Positions 41,166-50,534 of a stretch of 64,000 nt of DNA are shown here, in pieces; position 1 is the first letter of the stretch; every line of letters starts with the position of its first letter. The notes under the pieces were generated by a model. The model was not told where the DNA came from. It saw nothing but the letters and a program-made list of their open reading frames with translations, and did no database searches. The position numbers and the translations under genes were made by a program. This DNA comes from Bacteroidales bacterium. GTDB taxonomy: Bacteria; Bacteroidota; Bacteroidia; Bacteroidales; VadinHA17. The DNA lies in assembly GCA_029210565.1 (NCBI GenBank), contig JARGFQ010000007.1:1-64000 (forward strand), in the 5' to 3' direction.

Positions 41166-41235
41166 TGGGAAGATTATCGTCATTAGCCTTGGGAAGTTCA
41201 GGGAAAACAGTCCGCAGCAATGGCAGGCCCTCTGT

Positions 41236-42810
41236 TCAGTAGAGCGCTTCTGTCCTGAGGCTTTTCAATGTTTCGGTAAAAGTCGCACAAAAGCCTTGAT
41301 GACGCTTCCCGATATCCGTTCTGATCTGTTGCTTATGTTGCTGGCCGTCTCTAAGATAGTCCCCCGATTCGTAATAGTTGAATAAATCAGTCATGGTGTC
41401 AACCAGGTAAAGGTTACTTTGAGCCACAGTTTCACTGTATATTCCCCGATATCTATCCTCCATACTGCTTGAATTTCCGAAATGATGCCAGACTGCAAGA
41501 TAATTCCTTACCCACTTTGCAAGGTTCACAACTCCTTCCCTGCCCCAAAGCCATTCAGCAAAGGACTCTGAAACAGCTGCCCAGCATGCGTCAAGTGCCT
41601 CGGTCAGGAAATTGTAATCCAGAATGCCGGGCTGGCCTTTTAGTCTGCCCGTATTCCTGAGCTCTCTCTCGACCTGCGTACCAAAGTAAGGACTGAGTTT
41701 CAAGAAGGTTACCGGTACATTACAGTCACGGCAAATCCCTTCAAGGAAACTCAGGTTATCCCTGAGTGACATAAAAGTTGAGTCTGGCTGGAACAACAGC
41801 ATGCCGTAATCAAATCCAATGTTGAGCCGGGTCAGGATTTCTACTCCGCGCAGGGTCGATGCCACAGTCATTTTTTTATTCAGTCTTGTGAGGCCTTCGT
41901 CAGTGCCGTCCTCCAGCCCGATGAACACAAGAAAGAGTCCGTGCTTTTTCATCATAGCAAAAGTGACCGGCTCAATCTCATCAGGTCTGCAGTTCATTTT
42001 CCAAATCAGTTTACCCGAAAGACCTGTTCGTTCCAGTTCACTGCAAAAATCTTTCATCCACTTGTTGTCGCGTGCTGTTTTAACCGGATTGTCATCATCG
42101 AGGAAAAGAAATACTTTGCACCTTTTTTCAGAATATAGCTGATGCATCTCACGCACAACCATCTCAGGTCTTCTTATGCGCCTGGGTGGCCCGCCTGCCT
42201 GCCTGTAGAATTCCCTCGTATTGCAGAACGAACAGTTGTAGTTGCATCCTCTGCCTGAGAGTATGGTGGCATAACGGATTCCGGGCACATATTCTCTCAA
42301 CGGTCTCCTCACTGGGACAGGGAATCTGTCGAGATCATTTTCAGGTTCCCGCAGGGGTGTTCTGGTTATTTCCCCGTTCCCTGGGAACGCCAGATTTTTC
42401 ACGTTTCTCCAGTCGGAGCCGTTTATCAGACATTGCACCAGTTCAAGGAAGGGATATTCACCCTCGAACCTGACAATGGAATCAAGCTCCGGTATCATAC
42501 CGAGAAGCTCTTCAGGGTACAAACTGGCGTAATAACCTCCGGCAGTAAAGTGACACTCAATGCCTCCTTCCCTGAGGTATTGAACAAGACTGACAAAATG
42601 ACCTATGCAGACTTCGAAGATCACCGAGAATCCGACAGCTATCGGGTCATCTCTTCTGATGGCTTCAAGTATCTCGCTTTTGTCATATCTGAAATCGATC
42701 ATCCGGTTGGCTATGCCCGCCCCATTCAGTAGAGACATAAGATAGCCTGCCCCCAGGTTCTCTTCTTCTCCGAAGGCAACAAGAATTACCGGCTTTGGAG
42801 AAGGCCTCAA
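41236..42810 (-). CDS. B12-binding-domain radical SAM enzyme
   Basis: 524 residues. N-terminal cobalamin-binding-like Rossmann domain about 5-150 ('VGFSVIFEVCIGHFVSLVQY', 'HFTAGGYYASLYPEEL'). The radical SAM [4Fe-4S] motif is Cys189-x3-Cys193-x2-Cys196 in 'GRGCNYNCSFCN'. The SPASM-free TIM-barrel continues with 'LIWKMNCRPDEI' and 'FIGLEDGTDEGLTRLNKK', typical of class-B enzymes that methylate or rearrange unactivated carbons. The remaining 170 residues are helical and unassigned. It overlaps by 4 nt (ATGA) the preceding 71-residue gene and lies in the likely operon of TIR paralogue 6. Substrate unknown; the small protein is a candidate. Confidence 0.88.
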   Translation of the reverse strand: MRPSPKPVILVAFGEEENLGAGYLMSLLNGAGIANRMIDFRYDKSEILEAIRRDDPIAVGFSVIFEVCIGHFVSLVQYLREGGIECHFTAGGYYASLYPEELLGMIPELDSIVRFEGEYPFLELVQCLINGSDWRNVKNLAFPGNGEITRTPLREPENDLDRFPVPVRRPLREYVPGIRYATILSGRGCNYNCSFCNTREFYRQAGGPPRRIRRPEMVVREMHQLYSEKRCKVFLFLDDDNPVKTARDNKWMKDFCSELERTGLSGKLIWKMNCRPDEIEPVTFAMMKKHGLFLVFIGLEDGTDEGLTRLNKKMTVASTLRGVEILTRLNIGFDYGMLLFQPDSTFMSLRDNLSFLEGICRDCNVPVTFLKLSPYFGTQVERELRNTGRLKGQPGILDYNFLTEALDACWAAVSESFAEWLWGREGVVNLAKWVRNYLAVWHHFGNSSSMEDRYRGIYSETVAQSNLYLVDTMTDLFNYYESGDYLRDGQQHKQQIRTDIGKRHQGFCATFTETLKSLRTEALY

Positions 42811-43022
42811 CTCTTGCTTCCCAAATTTTCAATCAATAAGAGTATGTCGTCAATTAGTTGTATTTCCTCCTGTGCACATTTTCTGTAGTATTCCAGGACT
42901 TTGGTGGCAATGGTTCTTCGCTGTCCGGCCTGAAGGTCATTAAGGTTTAGGTACTGCAGGGCATGCATTGGGAATGCTATGTGTCCTGGCATAAATGAAA
43001 AACTGTCATCACTGTTTGACAT
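42807..43022 (-). CDS. 71-residue protein coupled to the radical SAM gene
   Basis: 71 residues. It begins 'MSNSDDSFSFMPGHIAFPMH', continues 'ALQYLNLNDLQAGQRR' and ends in an amphipathic helix 'EEIQLIDDILLLIENLGSKS'. No Cys-, Gly- or Ser/Thr-rich core and no signal peptide. Its stop overlaps the radical SAM start (ATGA), which implies translational coupling, and it starts 22 bp after the stop of TIR paralogue 6. It could be a RiPP-like precursor or a carrier/recognition protein for the enzyme, or a small regulatory subunit. I do not recognise the family. Confidence 0.65.
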   Translation of the reverse strand: MSNSDDSFSFMPGHIAFPMHALQYLNLNDLQAGQRRTIATKVLEYYRKCAQEEIQLIDDILLLIENLGSKS

Positions 43023-43044
43023 GGCTTTGGTTTTTTAGTTAATA

Positions 43045-45516
43045 CTAAAGGTTCTTATAGGTACTGCTGATTTTTACCGACATAATCCTAAACTCCCGTG
43101 TTTCCAATAATCCTCTCCATGATGGATCGATCTTAAGCAGGTTCACGGAAAACCAGGATGGATTGGCAAGAAGATATTCAACCTGCAGGGTTGCCTCCGG
43201 ATAATTGCCTGTCATTGTATAGATCTTAGCCAGGTTAATGATCACATCCTGTTTTACGAGGTAATCATCCCCTGCAAGCTGTACGGCAGTTTTTCCGGCA
43301 ATGACAGCGTCGGTGGCATTCCCGAGGCCGGCATAGGCCAACCCGCAACAACTGTATGAATAACAGTCATCAGGGTTCTCAATTATCATCATTTTGTACA
43401 AGACCAGCGCGGAATCATAGCATAACCCTGCCATCTCGTTATCGTCCAAAAGGCTGTACGTCAGTCCGTGCATAAGGTGTCTTAGTCCCGGAAATTCAAA
43501 GTCGTCATTTGTTGATGATTGCAAATCATTCAGGGCCTCCTGGTATTTTCCATCGTAGATATCAAGGAGGGTCTCATAATAGTGATCACTTTCACCGGTT
43601 TGTGACGTGAGAGTGTCAAGCACTTCTCTTGCCCTGGCTGTATTTCCGTCTCTTAATATGGAAGTTTCTATCAGGTTGATGTAGGGTCCGGACCACTCCG
43701 GCATGACGTCAATGGCCTGATGGAAGAATGCAATAGCGGTATCAAAGCTGTGCATAAAGGTATAAGAGGTGCCTATATTGATAAGTACAAGTGCATCCTG
43801 CGGTTCTTCCGTGATAACTTTCCTTAACAGTTCCTGTGACTTCTGCCACTCACCCATTTTGCGGTAGACCATGGCCATATAGAAGGGAGGCTGGTAGTTT
43901 GCCGGGTCCATCTCCGCAGCCAGGCTGAACTGGGCGAGCGCCTCTATGTAATCTCTGATACAGTAATAGTTATAGAACCCAAGTGCAACACGCGCCTCTG
44001 CCAGATCGTTTTCAAGCTCGAAGGCCTTAAAGGCGTCAGCCTTACATTTTGCAACGTGTGATGTATCGAGCTGGCCGGCATGAATTCCCCATGAACGTGC
44101 AATGGCTCGTTTGGCATAGGCCAGGGCAAAGCCGGGGTCTTCGTCTATCGCTTTGTCATACATTGCGATTGCGGCAGCAAAGCTGATCGAGTCAACAAAC
44201 TTGTTTCCCGATAAAAGATAATAAAGGGCATTATCAGAAAGCACATTGGCTTTGAGGTAATCTTTATAAGCACCTGCGCTTCCGGTAGGATTTTTCTCAA
44301 TTCGTGCCTTTTCTTCAGGTGTGAGTACTGCCTCGAGTATCGAAGCAGTCTTGATTGCAATGTCTGTCTGCATCCCGTGCAATGCATCCCATGTTCCTTC
44401 AAAGATGTCACTCCAGATCTGTTCATCCATCCGTACATTGATGAGTTTCACCGTAATTCTTACAATCTCATTGAAGATCTGATAGCTGCCCTCAATAATG
44501 TAGTTGGCTCTGAGTTCCTGTCCAATATCCGGTATTGATTTGGTTGCTTTTCTGTATTTCATGACAGAGGTTCTCGGCCGGACTACCAGGTCATTTATTT
44601 TGCACAGCTGCGAGATGACCTCTTCGGTCAGTGCATCTCCCAGCCACAGATTATCTTCATCAGCGCCTATATTTTCGAACGGAAGCACTGCAATGGATTT
44701 ATTGTCCACTCTTCCTGCTGCTGACAGATTACCGATAAATTTGGAGAGAGCAAATATCAGTGCGGCAAATGCTGCAATTATCAGAAAGGCAAAAAGAGTC
44801 CGGCGCAGTGGCACCGATCTTGTGGTGGCCTGTCTCACACGAAGCGGTGACTTTACTTCCGGTTCTTCCCATGGCTCTCTCCGGCCATGTTTTTCTTTTA
44901 GAACCGTGGGAGGATGATCTGACTGCAAGGCTGAGATTATCTCCCTGACAGCATTGGCCGTTTTGTTTATCTGGTTGCGGTACCTGGTTCCATGCTGGTT
45001 CTTATGTTCGTCATCAACCGGGGTCAGGGGCCTGTTTACTCCCGGTTCCCTGTATATGAAATCAATAGCACGCAGTACTCCTCCGATCTCGTTTTCAATC
45101 AGCTCCCTGTCTTCAGGGTCGAGCTCATGGATCCTGACAGGCAGCACCCTGTTTGCCACGTTGCCGCTGTGCAGGGTGACCTTGAGTCCGAATCTGTCTG
45201 TGGAGGCTTGCTTTATAAAAGCCCTGAACTCATGTTCCCAGGCAAAGGATTTGGGATCGCAATAGGTGCGGGAAATAATGGGAATAAATATCAGACACCT
45301 GAGTTTTTCCTTCAGTGATTCATCGACATCATGTGTGTCAAGCAGTCCGTCATGCTGATTGAGGTCGAAGTAGACGCTTATCTCTTCCTTGAAGGTTGCC
45401 TCAAGTTCAGCCCTGAGATGATCTACGAATTCCGTTACCCAGCCGTCATGCCTGTTATCATTCTGGCGGTAGCTGATAAAAATATCGTACTCATATCCCG
45501 CTATGAGAGAAGCCAT
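43045..45516 (-). CDS. TIR-TM-TolB-TPR receptor-like protein, paralogue 6
   Basis: 823 residues. TIR 9-150 with Trp93-Glu96 ('FAWEHEF'), linker 'YRNQINKTANAVREII' at about 179-194, TM about 240-260 ('LFAFLIIAAFAALIFALSKF'). TolB-like domain from 'KSIAVLPFENIGADEDNLWL', with 'ANYIIEGSYQIFNE'; then about 10 TPR units ('AYKDYLKANVLSDNALYY', 'GFALAYAKRAIARSWG', 'YQPPFYMAMVYRKMGEW'). Its own type-B promoter is at 45535-45566. The 22-bp gap to the 71-residue gene and the 4-nt overlap to the radical SAM gene make a three-gene transcript likely, the only member of the family with such enzyme partners. Confidence 0.9.
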   Translation of the reverse strand: MASLIAGYEYDIFISYRQNDNRHDGWVTEFVDHLRAELEATFKEEISVYFDLNQHDGLLDTHDVDESLKEKLRCLIFIPIISRTYCDPKSFAWEHEFRAFIKQASTDRFGLKVTLHSGNVANRVLPVRIHELDPEDRELIENEIGGVLRAIDFIYREPGVNRPLTPVDDEHKNQHGTRYRNQINKTANAVREIISALQSDHPPTVLKEKHGRREPWEEPEVKSPLRVRQATTRSVPLRRTLFAFLIIAAFAALIFALSKFIGNLSAAGRVDNKSIAVLPFENIGADEDNLWLGDALTEEVISQLCKINDLVVRPRTSVMKYRKATKSIPDIGQELRANYIIEGSYQIFNEIVRITVKLINVRMDEQIWSDIFEGTWDALHGMQTDIAIKTASILEAVLTPEEKARIEKNPTGSAGAYKDYLKANVLSDNALYYLLSGNKFVDSISFAAAIAMYDKAIDEDPGFALAYAKRAIARSWGIHAGQLDTSHVAKCKADAFKAFELENDLAEARVALGFYNYYCIRDYIEALAQFSLAAEMDPANYQPPFYMAMVYRKMGEWQKSQELLRKVITEEPQDALVLINIGTSYTFMHSFDTAIAFFHQAIDVMPEWSGPYINLIETSILRDGNTARAREVLDTLTSQTGESDHYYETLLDIYDGKYQEALNDLQSSTNDDFEFPGLRHLMHGLTYSLLDDNEMAGLCYDSALVLYKMMIIENPDDCYSYSCCGLAYAGLGNATDAVIAGKTAVQLAGDDYLVKQDVIINLAKIYTMTGNYPEATLQVEYLLANPSWFSVNLLKIDPSWRGLLETREFRIMSVKISSTYKNL

Positions 45517-45534
45517 GTTATTGGTTCAATTCTA

Positions 45535-45566
45535 TAAAGTTAAGAAAGAGTAGGAGGCAAGTCAAG
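45535..45566 (-). promoter_or_regulatory. Type-B TIR-family promoter (paralogue 6)
   Basis: Minus strand: CTTG (45563-45566; one change from TTTG), 20-bp spacer starting ACTTGC, TAACTTTA (45535-45542). The -7 box is 19 nt before the ATG. Confidence 0.65.
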
Positions 45567-45665
45567 AATATTTTAACAGAGGCCCTCTATTCCGTAGAGA
45601 CTTTCTGCCGGAAACTACTCCGGACTTAATAATTCACATACCGGTCCGGCCAGTTTTCGGAACAG

Positions 45666-48098
45666 CTAATTCTGTTGGAAATAGTCGGCAAGGAGATTCT
45701 GAAGGCGAATGTCATATTGCAGTTTTGACAGATCAGGATTTGCCTTTATCGAGAACAGATCCCTGTATCCATTTCTGAGGGCAAGATCAAGATATTTCAG
45801 GGTCCCGGAAACGTTGCCCTGCACGCATAGTACCTGAGCAAATGAGAAATACTGTGAAGAATCCAGTTCTATCGCTTTCTTCAGCATCTGCTGTGAAATT
45901 TCCATTTCATCAAGCCGGGCTGCAACACAAGCCAGTGATGTATAAGTACCGTAGTAATCCGGATACTCATTTAGCCATTTTTCCTCAGCGATTTTTTTGT
46001 ATATCAGGAAATATTTCGTGGCCTCCGTAAGATTACCCGACTTCTCAAAATTGATCCCCAGATTATAATATGCCGGAGTCTCTTCAGGATTATTTTTAAG
46101 GATCTGCTCAAGTGTAGCTATCGCTTCGGTATGATTTTCCAGACGTCGGTAGGCATGGGCCAGTCGGTACAGGTTATGGTTGAATCCCGGATCGGTCTCT
46201 GAGGCTCGCCTAAAATAGCGTATGCTCCGCTCAATACTATCGCGGCAGAACCATGAAGATCCCAGGTAAAAATATCCCCAGGCATTATCAGGATTATCGG
46301 CAATCATTTTTTCTGCCCAGACGATTGAAGAATCTATTATTCCCATGTAGTCTCCGTAGATCCAGAGAATTCCCGAATATGTAAGCCCCATTTCCGGATT
46401 GATTTTCACGGCCTGTTTATATTCCTCAAGAGCGATCTCATATTTCCCGGTCTGCTGATGGTACCAGCCAAGATTATTACGGACGATAGGGTCATCAGGA
46501 TATAGTCTTTTAAGGACATCCATATTGGCAATTGCCTTGTCATAATCATGTTCGACATGCTCAGCATAGAAAGCACTTATGCTATATCTTTCCCTGTCAG
46601 TCAGGCTTCCGGAATTGCTGAGCGCTTCCATGATCAGTTCTTTGCCGGCAGGGTCATTGAATTTCTGTAATAAGACGTTGCCCAGGGATGCTTTCGCCGA
46701 GGTAAAACCAGTATCAATCTCAAGGGCATTTTCATAATATTTCCGCGCACTCCTGAAATCCGAAGAAATATGACTTTCAATACCAAGGGAATATTGTTTC
46801 AGGGCAGTCAGGGAGGAGGTGGTTACTTTTGTTAATGGTTTGTCCTGTAATGAGATATTATATCTGGACTCACCAAGATCCTTGCGGATTTTTCTGCTTA
46901 GTTTATCAATAGCAGGCAGAATTTCATCTTCTGTCTCAGCATACAGGATTTCCGATTTGAGAAGATCACCACTCTTTGTCCCGATAATTTTTGCGGTAAC
47001 GGCATATCTGTTACCTACCTCACTGATGCTTGGCACTATATACAAACCAATTCCTTCCCTGACTGCGATCTCCCCTCCTGTTATTTCGTCAATAAATTTC
47101 TGATCTCCAAGCTTCATTCTTTCCATTGTCTCCATCATTCTTGATCTCGTGAAGACATTCAGATAACGTGACTGCCCCGTACTGAGAGAGAATGCCGTAT
47201 AAAGCGATTTGTCGAAAACCGGATTAACAGTAAGATTCTCAAAATCAGTGATCAGAATCCAGTCACGTTTGGAGAATGGCAGGGTGCTTCCGCCTGAGAA
47301 GAGATAAAGGGCAAGCAGTGCCAGTATGATTACAGGTGTGCCGGTTGTAAGCGCCAGCCTTTTTTTCCTTTGAGGGGATGGTTTGCCTTTGCGCAGGCTA
47401 TCTGCTGAAGCATCTGCCGTGTCCGGGTGAATCTGACCTGTTCCGGCGATATGGGGTGAGGCAGCTTCAGTTTCCTGACCTTTTGATCCGGAGGCGGATG
47501 CTTTTATCAGGCCGGAAATCACTTCATCAACTGCATTTGCAACCTTATTGATCTGGTTGCGGTAGCTTATCCTGTGCAGGTTCTTTTCTTCGGAGTCGTT
47601 TGGCGTAAGAGGTCGGTTTACACCAGGCTCGGAATAGATAAACTCAATGGGTCTGAGAAATCCTCCCAGAACGTTTTCAACAAGAGACCTGTCATCGGCT
47701 TTCAGTTCATGAATCTGAACAGCCATCACTCTCATGGCAACATTGCCTCCCGGAAGTTTCACCTTGAGTCCGAACCGGTCATTGGAGGCCTCTTCAACAA
47801 ATGCCCTGAACTCATGCACCCAGGCAAAAGATTTGGGATCGCAGTAGGTTCGGGATATAATCGGAATGAAGATCAGACATTTGAGTTTTTCCTTGAGCGA
47901 TTCATCAACATCATGTGTTTCAAGTAATCCATCATGAGGACTGATGTCGAAATAGACGCTGATCTCCTCTTTGAATGTAGCCTCCAGCTCGCTCTTCAGA
48001 TGTTCGACAAACTCCGTCACCCAGCCGTCATACTTGTTGTCTTTCTGACGGTAGCTGATGAAGATGTCGTAGTTATACCCGGGAATGAGGCTGGCCAT
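45666..48098 (-). CDS. TIR-TM-TPR receptor-like protein, paralogue 7 (kinase-tail type)
   Basis: 810 residues. TIR 9-150 with Trp93-Glu96 ('FAWVHEF'), linker 'YRNQINKVANAVDEVI' at about 179-194, a long low-complexity linker (195-245) and TM about 249-267. The TolB-like domain is of a different branch: 'DWILITDFENLTVNPVFDKS' with 'GLYIVPSISEVGNRYAV'. This wording is typical of the tails of Ser/Thr-kinase-TPR proteins. About 9 TPR units follow ('ASLGNVLLQKFNDPAGKE', 'NNLGWYHQQTGKYEIALEEY', 'YYNLGINFEKSGNLTEATKY'). Its type-B promoter fills the 56-bp gap after the stop of paralogue 8. Confidence 0.9.
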   Translation of the reverse strand: MASLIPGYNYDIFISYRQKDNKYDGWVTEFVEHLKSELEATFKEEISVYFDISPHDGLLETHDVDESLKEKLKCLIFIPIISRTYCDPKSFAWVHEFRAFVEEASNDRFGLKVKLPGGNVAMRVMAVQIHELKADDRSLVENVLGGFLRPIEFIYSEPGVNRPLTPNDSEEKNLHRISYRNQINKVANAVDEVISGLIKASASGSKGQETEAASPHIAGTGQIHPDTADASADSLRKGKPSPQRKKRLALTTGTPVIILALLALYLFSGGSTLPFSKRDWILITDFENLTVNPVFDKSLYTAFSLSTGQSRYLNVFTRSRMMETMERMKLGDQKFIDEITGGEIAVREGIGLYIVPSISEVGNRYAVTAKIIGTKSGDLLKSEILYAETEDEILPAIDKLSRKIRKDLGESRYNISLQDKPLTKVTTSSLTALKQYSLGIESHISSDFRSARKYYENALEIDTGFTSAKASLGNVLLQKFNDPAGKELIMEALSNSGSLTDRERYSISAFYAEHVEHDYDKAIANMDVLKRLYPDDPIVRNNLGWYHQQTGKYEIALEEYKQAVKINPEMGLTYSGILWIYGDYMGIIDSSIVWAEKMIADNPDNAWGYFYLGSSWFCRDSIERSIRYFRRASETDPGFNHNLYRLAHAYRRLENHTEAIATLEQILKNNPEETPAYYNLGINFEKSGNLTEATKYFLIYKKIAEEKWLNEYPDYYGTYTSLACVAARLDEMEISQQMLKKAIELDSSQYFSFAQVLCVQGNVSGTLKYLDLALRNGYRDLFSIKANPDLSKLQYDIRLQNLLADYFQQN

Positions 48099-48116
48099 GC
48101 TGTCAATTCATTTTGA

Positions 48117-48148
48117 TAAAGTTACGAAACAGGCAGAGGCAAGTCAAA
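48117..48148 (-). promoter_or_regulatory. Type-B TIR-family promoter (paralogue 7)
   Basis: Minus strand: TTTG (48145-48148), 20-bp spacer, TAACTTTA (48117-48124), 19 nt before the ATG. The spacer end 'TGCCTGTTTCG' is identical to that of paralogue 8. Confidence 0.75.
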
Positions 48149-48154
48149 TTTGTA

Positions 48155-50515
48155 TTACAACAGACCCTGTTCTTTCAGCCATTTTCCTAACCTGTCATGT
48201 TCTGCCTGGTATTTGGCTTCAACATCCCTGGCAATCTGCTGAAATTCCGGTTCGTCCCTGATGCCGTTGAATAAGGGGTCATTTTTTATTAACCAATCCA
48301 TAAAGCAGGGCATTCTCTGTTTCTGATTAAAAATTCTCAGGTGCTCATATGCCTTGGCTGTCTCTCCCCTGAATGCATATACTCCCGCCATATCATAATA
48401 TAAATTTGATCCTGCGCGGCCAAGTTCGATAAGCCTGTTACCATATCTGATCTGTTCATTGAAATAGTAATCGGCCTCTTTCTTCAAGCCATTCTGCCAG
48501 AAAGCATATCCGATCCGGTGCATGTCATTGATGTCGTAGCGTCCGGAGGCTTTCAAACGTTCATACCATTTCTTATAATAGGGCAACGCTTTATCATATT
48601 GACCACTAAACAGGTACACAAATCCAAATTTATTTAAAAGAGTAATATCGTTAGTATCTATTGCGTATGCTCTCTTAAGAAATTCAACAGAATTATCAAA
48701 GTTTTCACGATAGGTCTCGAAACCCGACAAGTACCAATAATACGTCACTGAGTCGCCATCGAGTTTCAAAGCTTCACGGATATAATGAACAGATTCATCC
48801 AAAAAGCCAGCAGAACTGTATGCCCAACCGAGTCCTCTCAGTATAATCGGTAATTCCTCACCATGATTCAGGAATGCAGCTTTCCTGAGATTATCTATAT
48901 AACTGACAAAGTCATTATTTCGATACAATAATCCTTTTCCCCAGTAAGACTGCCAGTCGTTCGGATTTAGTTTTATCGCTTTGTCATATTCTTTCAGGGC
49001 TTGTTCACTATCTCCAGTTTGACGATAGTAATGCCCCCTCAAAGAATATGCGTCGGACAAATCATCATCAAATGAAAGGGCGATGTCTGCCAGGATCAGT
49101 ACAGAATCCAGAAAATTCTCCGCAAAATATCCGCTCCAGTAATGCCTGTCCCAGTAAACCTCAGCCAATCCAATGTAAGCCAGAGCAAATGCGGAATCAT
49201 AGTTCAGAGCCTGATTATACTGGTATTCAGCTTTCTTAAGTGCTTCCCTGTTATCTGAAGTATATTTTGAGTATTCCTCTCTCCCTCTCCGGTAGAAATC
49301 ATATGCGGTCAGATTCACTGTGGGGGTCTTTTCAATTAGCTGATTCTCTGCAGGAGTGATGATTGCATGTAATTCTTCTGCTATCGCTTTAGCAATCCGG
49401 CTTTGTATTTTAATAATATCTTCAACACCATCTATTTCCTGTTCATAAGATTCTGCCCAGAGGTGCCTGTCTTGTGAGCCTTCAAGTAGCTGCACCCTGA
49501 GAACGAATTTGTTGCCGTATTTTTGCCCGCTCCCTTCAACAATATAGTTCACGCCCAGTTTTTTTGAAATCTCGGGTATGGTAGGTCTGGCTGCACCTCT
49601 GTACTGGTCAGTGGAAGTACGCGAAAGAACCCTGAGATCATTAATTTTCTGAAGGTTATTAAGGACTTCGTCCATGAGTCCATTAATGAAATATGCATTC
49701 TCTTCATCAGGACTGTCATTGAAAAATGGTAAAACCGCAATTGATTTTTCCAATTGTTCTGTTGATTTAAACAGCTTCGGAAGGAATAAAATGCCAAGTA
49801 CTATCAATACCAATCCTATGATTGATCCTGCTAAAAGGGGCGTTTTGACTTTTGCCCGGGAACGGGAGTTTGGATTAAGGGCCTCTTTTGCAATCTTTAC
49901 GGGGTTCTCTTCGGCTGGCCCCAGAGCTGAAATCAGCTCTTTAATGGCATTGGCAACCTTGTTTATCTGATCCCTGTAATAAGTCTTATTCTGGTTGTTC
50001 TGAGGGTGATCCTCAACAGATCTTAAAGGTCTGTTTACGCCTGTCGATTTGTAGATGAAGTCAATTCCACGAAGTACTCCTCCAATAATTGTCTCACATA
50101 AATCAATGTCAGCAATATCAATATCGTGGATCCGGACAGGGAGTACCCTGCTGGCGACATTCCCGTTGGGTAGTTTTACCTTCAACCCAAACTGATCTTT
50201 GGATGCCTGTTCAACAAATGCCCTGAACTCATGTTCCCAGGCAAAGGATTTCGGATCACAGTAAGTCCGTGATACAACAGGAATAAAGACAAGGCATTTC
50301 AGCTTATCTCTGAGAGAGGCATCTACATCATATGTCTCGAGCAGATAGTCACTGGGATTAATGTCAGAATAAACAGTGACCTCGTCTTTAAACATTGACT
50401 CAAGCTCTCGTTTCAGGTTATCCACAAACTCCGTTACCCAGCCATCGTATTTATTGTCCTTCTGGCGGTAGCTGATGAAGATGTCGTAGTTGTATCCGGG
50501 GATCAGGCTGGCCAT
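48155..50515 (-). CDS. TIR-TM-TolB-TPR receptor-like protein, paralogue 8
   Basis: 786 residues. TIR 9-150 with Trp93-Glu96 ('FAWEHEF'), linker 'YRDQINKVANAIKELI' at about 180-195, TM about 226-246 ('PLLAGSIIGLVLIVLGILF'). TolB-like domain from 'KSIAVLPFFNDSPDEENAYF', with 'VNYIVEGSGQKYGNKF', closest to paralogue 1. TPR units follow ('AYIGLAEVYWDRHYWSGYF', 'SYWGKGLLYRNNDFVSYI', 'LLNKFGFVYLFSGQYDKAL'). It has its own type-B promoter at 50535-50566, although its TolB domain is that of a type-A member, a hint that promoter-TIR and C-terminal halves have been recombined. Confidence 0.9.
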   Translation of the reverse strand: MASLIPGYNYDIFISYRQKDNKYDGWVTEFVDNLKRELESMFKDEVTVYSDINPSDYLLETYDVDASLRDKLKCLVFIPVVSRTYCDPKSFAWEHEFRAFVEQASKDQFGLKVKLPNGNVASRVLPVRIHDIDIADIDLCETIIGGVLRGIDFIYKSTGVNRPLRSVEDHPQNNQNKTYYRDQINKVANAIKELISALGPAEENPVKIAKEALNPNSRSRAKVKTPLLAGSIIGLVLIVLGILFLPKLFKSTEQLEKSIAVLPFFNDSPDEENAYFINGLMDEVLNNLQKINDLRVLSRTSTDQYRGAARPTIPEISKKLGVNYIVEGSGQKYGNKFVLRVQLLEGSQDRHLWAESYEQEIDGVEDIIKIQSRIAKAIAEELHAIITPAENQLIEKTPTVNLTAYDFYRRGREEYSKYTSDNREALKKAEYQYNQALNYDSAFALAYIGLAEVYWDRHYWSGYFAENFLDSVLILADIALSFDDDLSDAYSLRGHYYRQTGDSEQALKEYDKAIKLNPNDWQSYWGKGLLYRNNDFVSYIDNLRKAAFLNHGEELPIILRGLGWAYSSAGFLDESVHYIREALKLDGDSVTYYWYLSGFETYRENFDNSVEFLKRAYAIDTNDITLLNKFGFVYLFSGQYDKALPYYKKWYERLKASGRYDINDMHRIGYAFWQNGLKKEADYYFNEQIRYGNRLIELGRAGSNLYYDMAGVYAFRGETAKAYEHLRIFNQKQRMPCFMDWLIKNDPLFNGIRDEPEFQQIARDVEAKYQAEHDRLGKWLKEQGLL

Positions 50516-50534
50516 GGATAGTGATTCATTGTTA

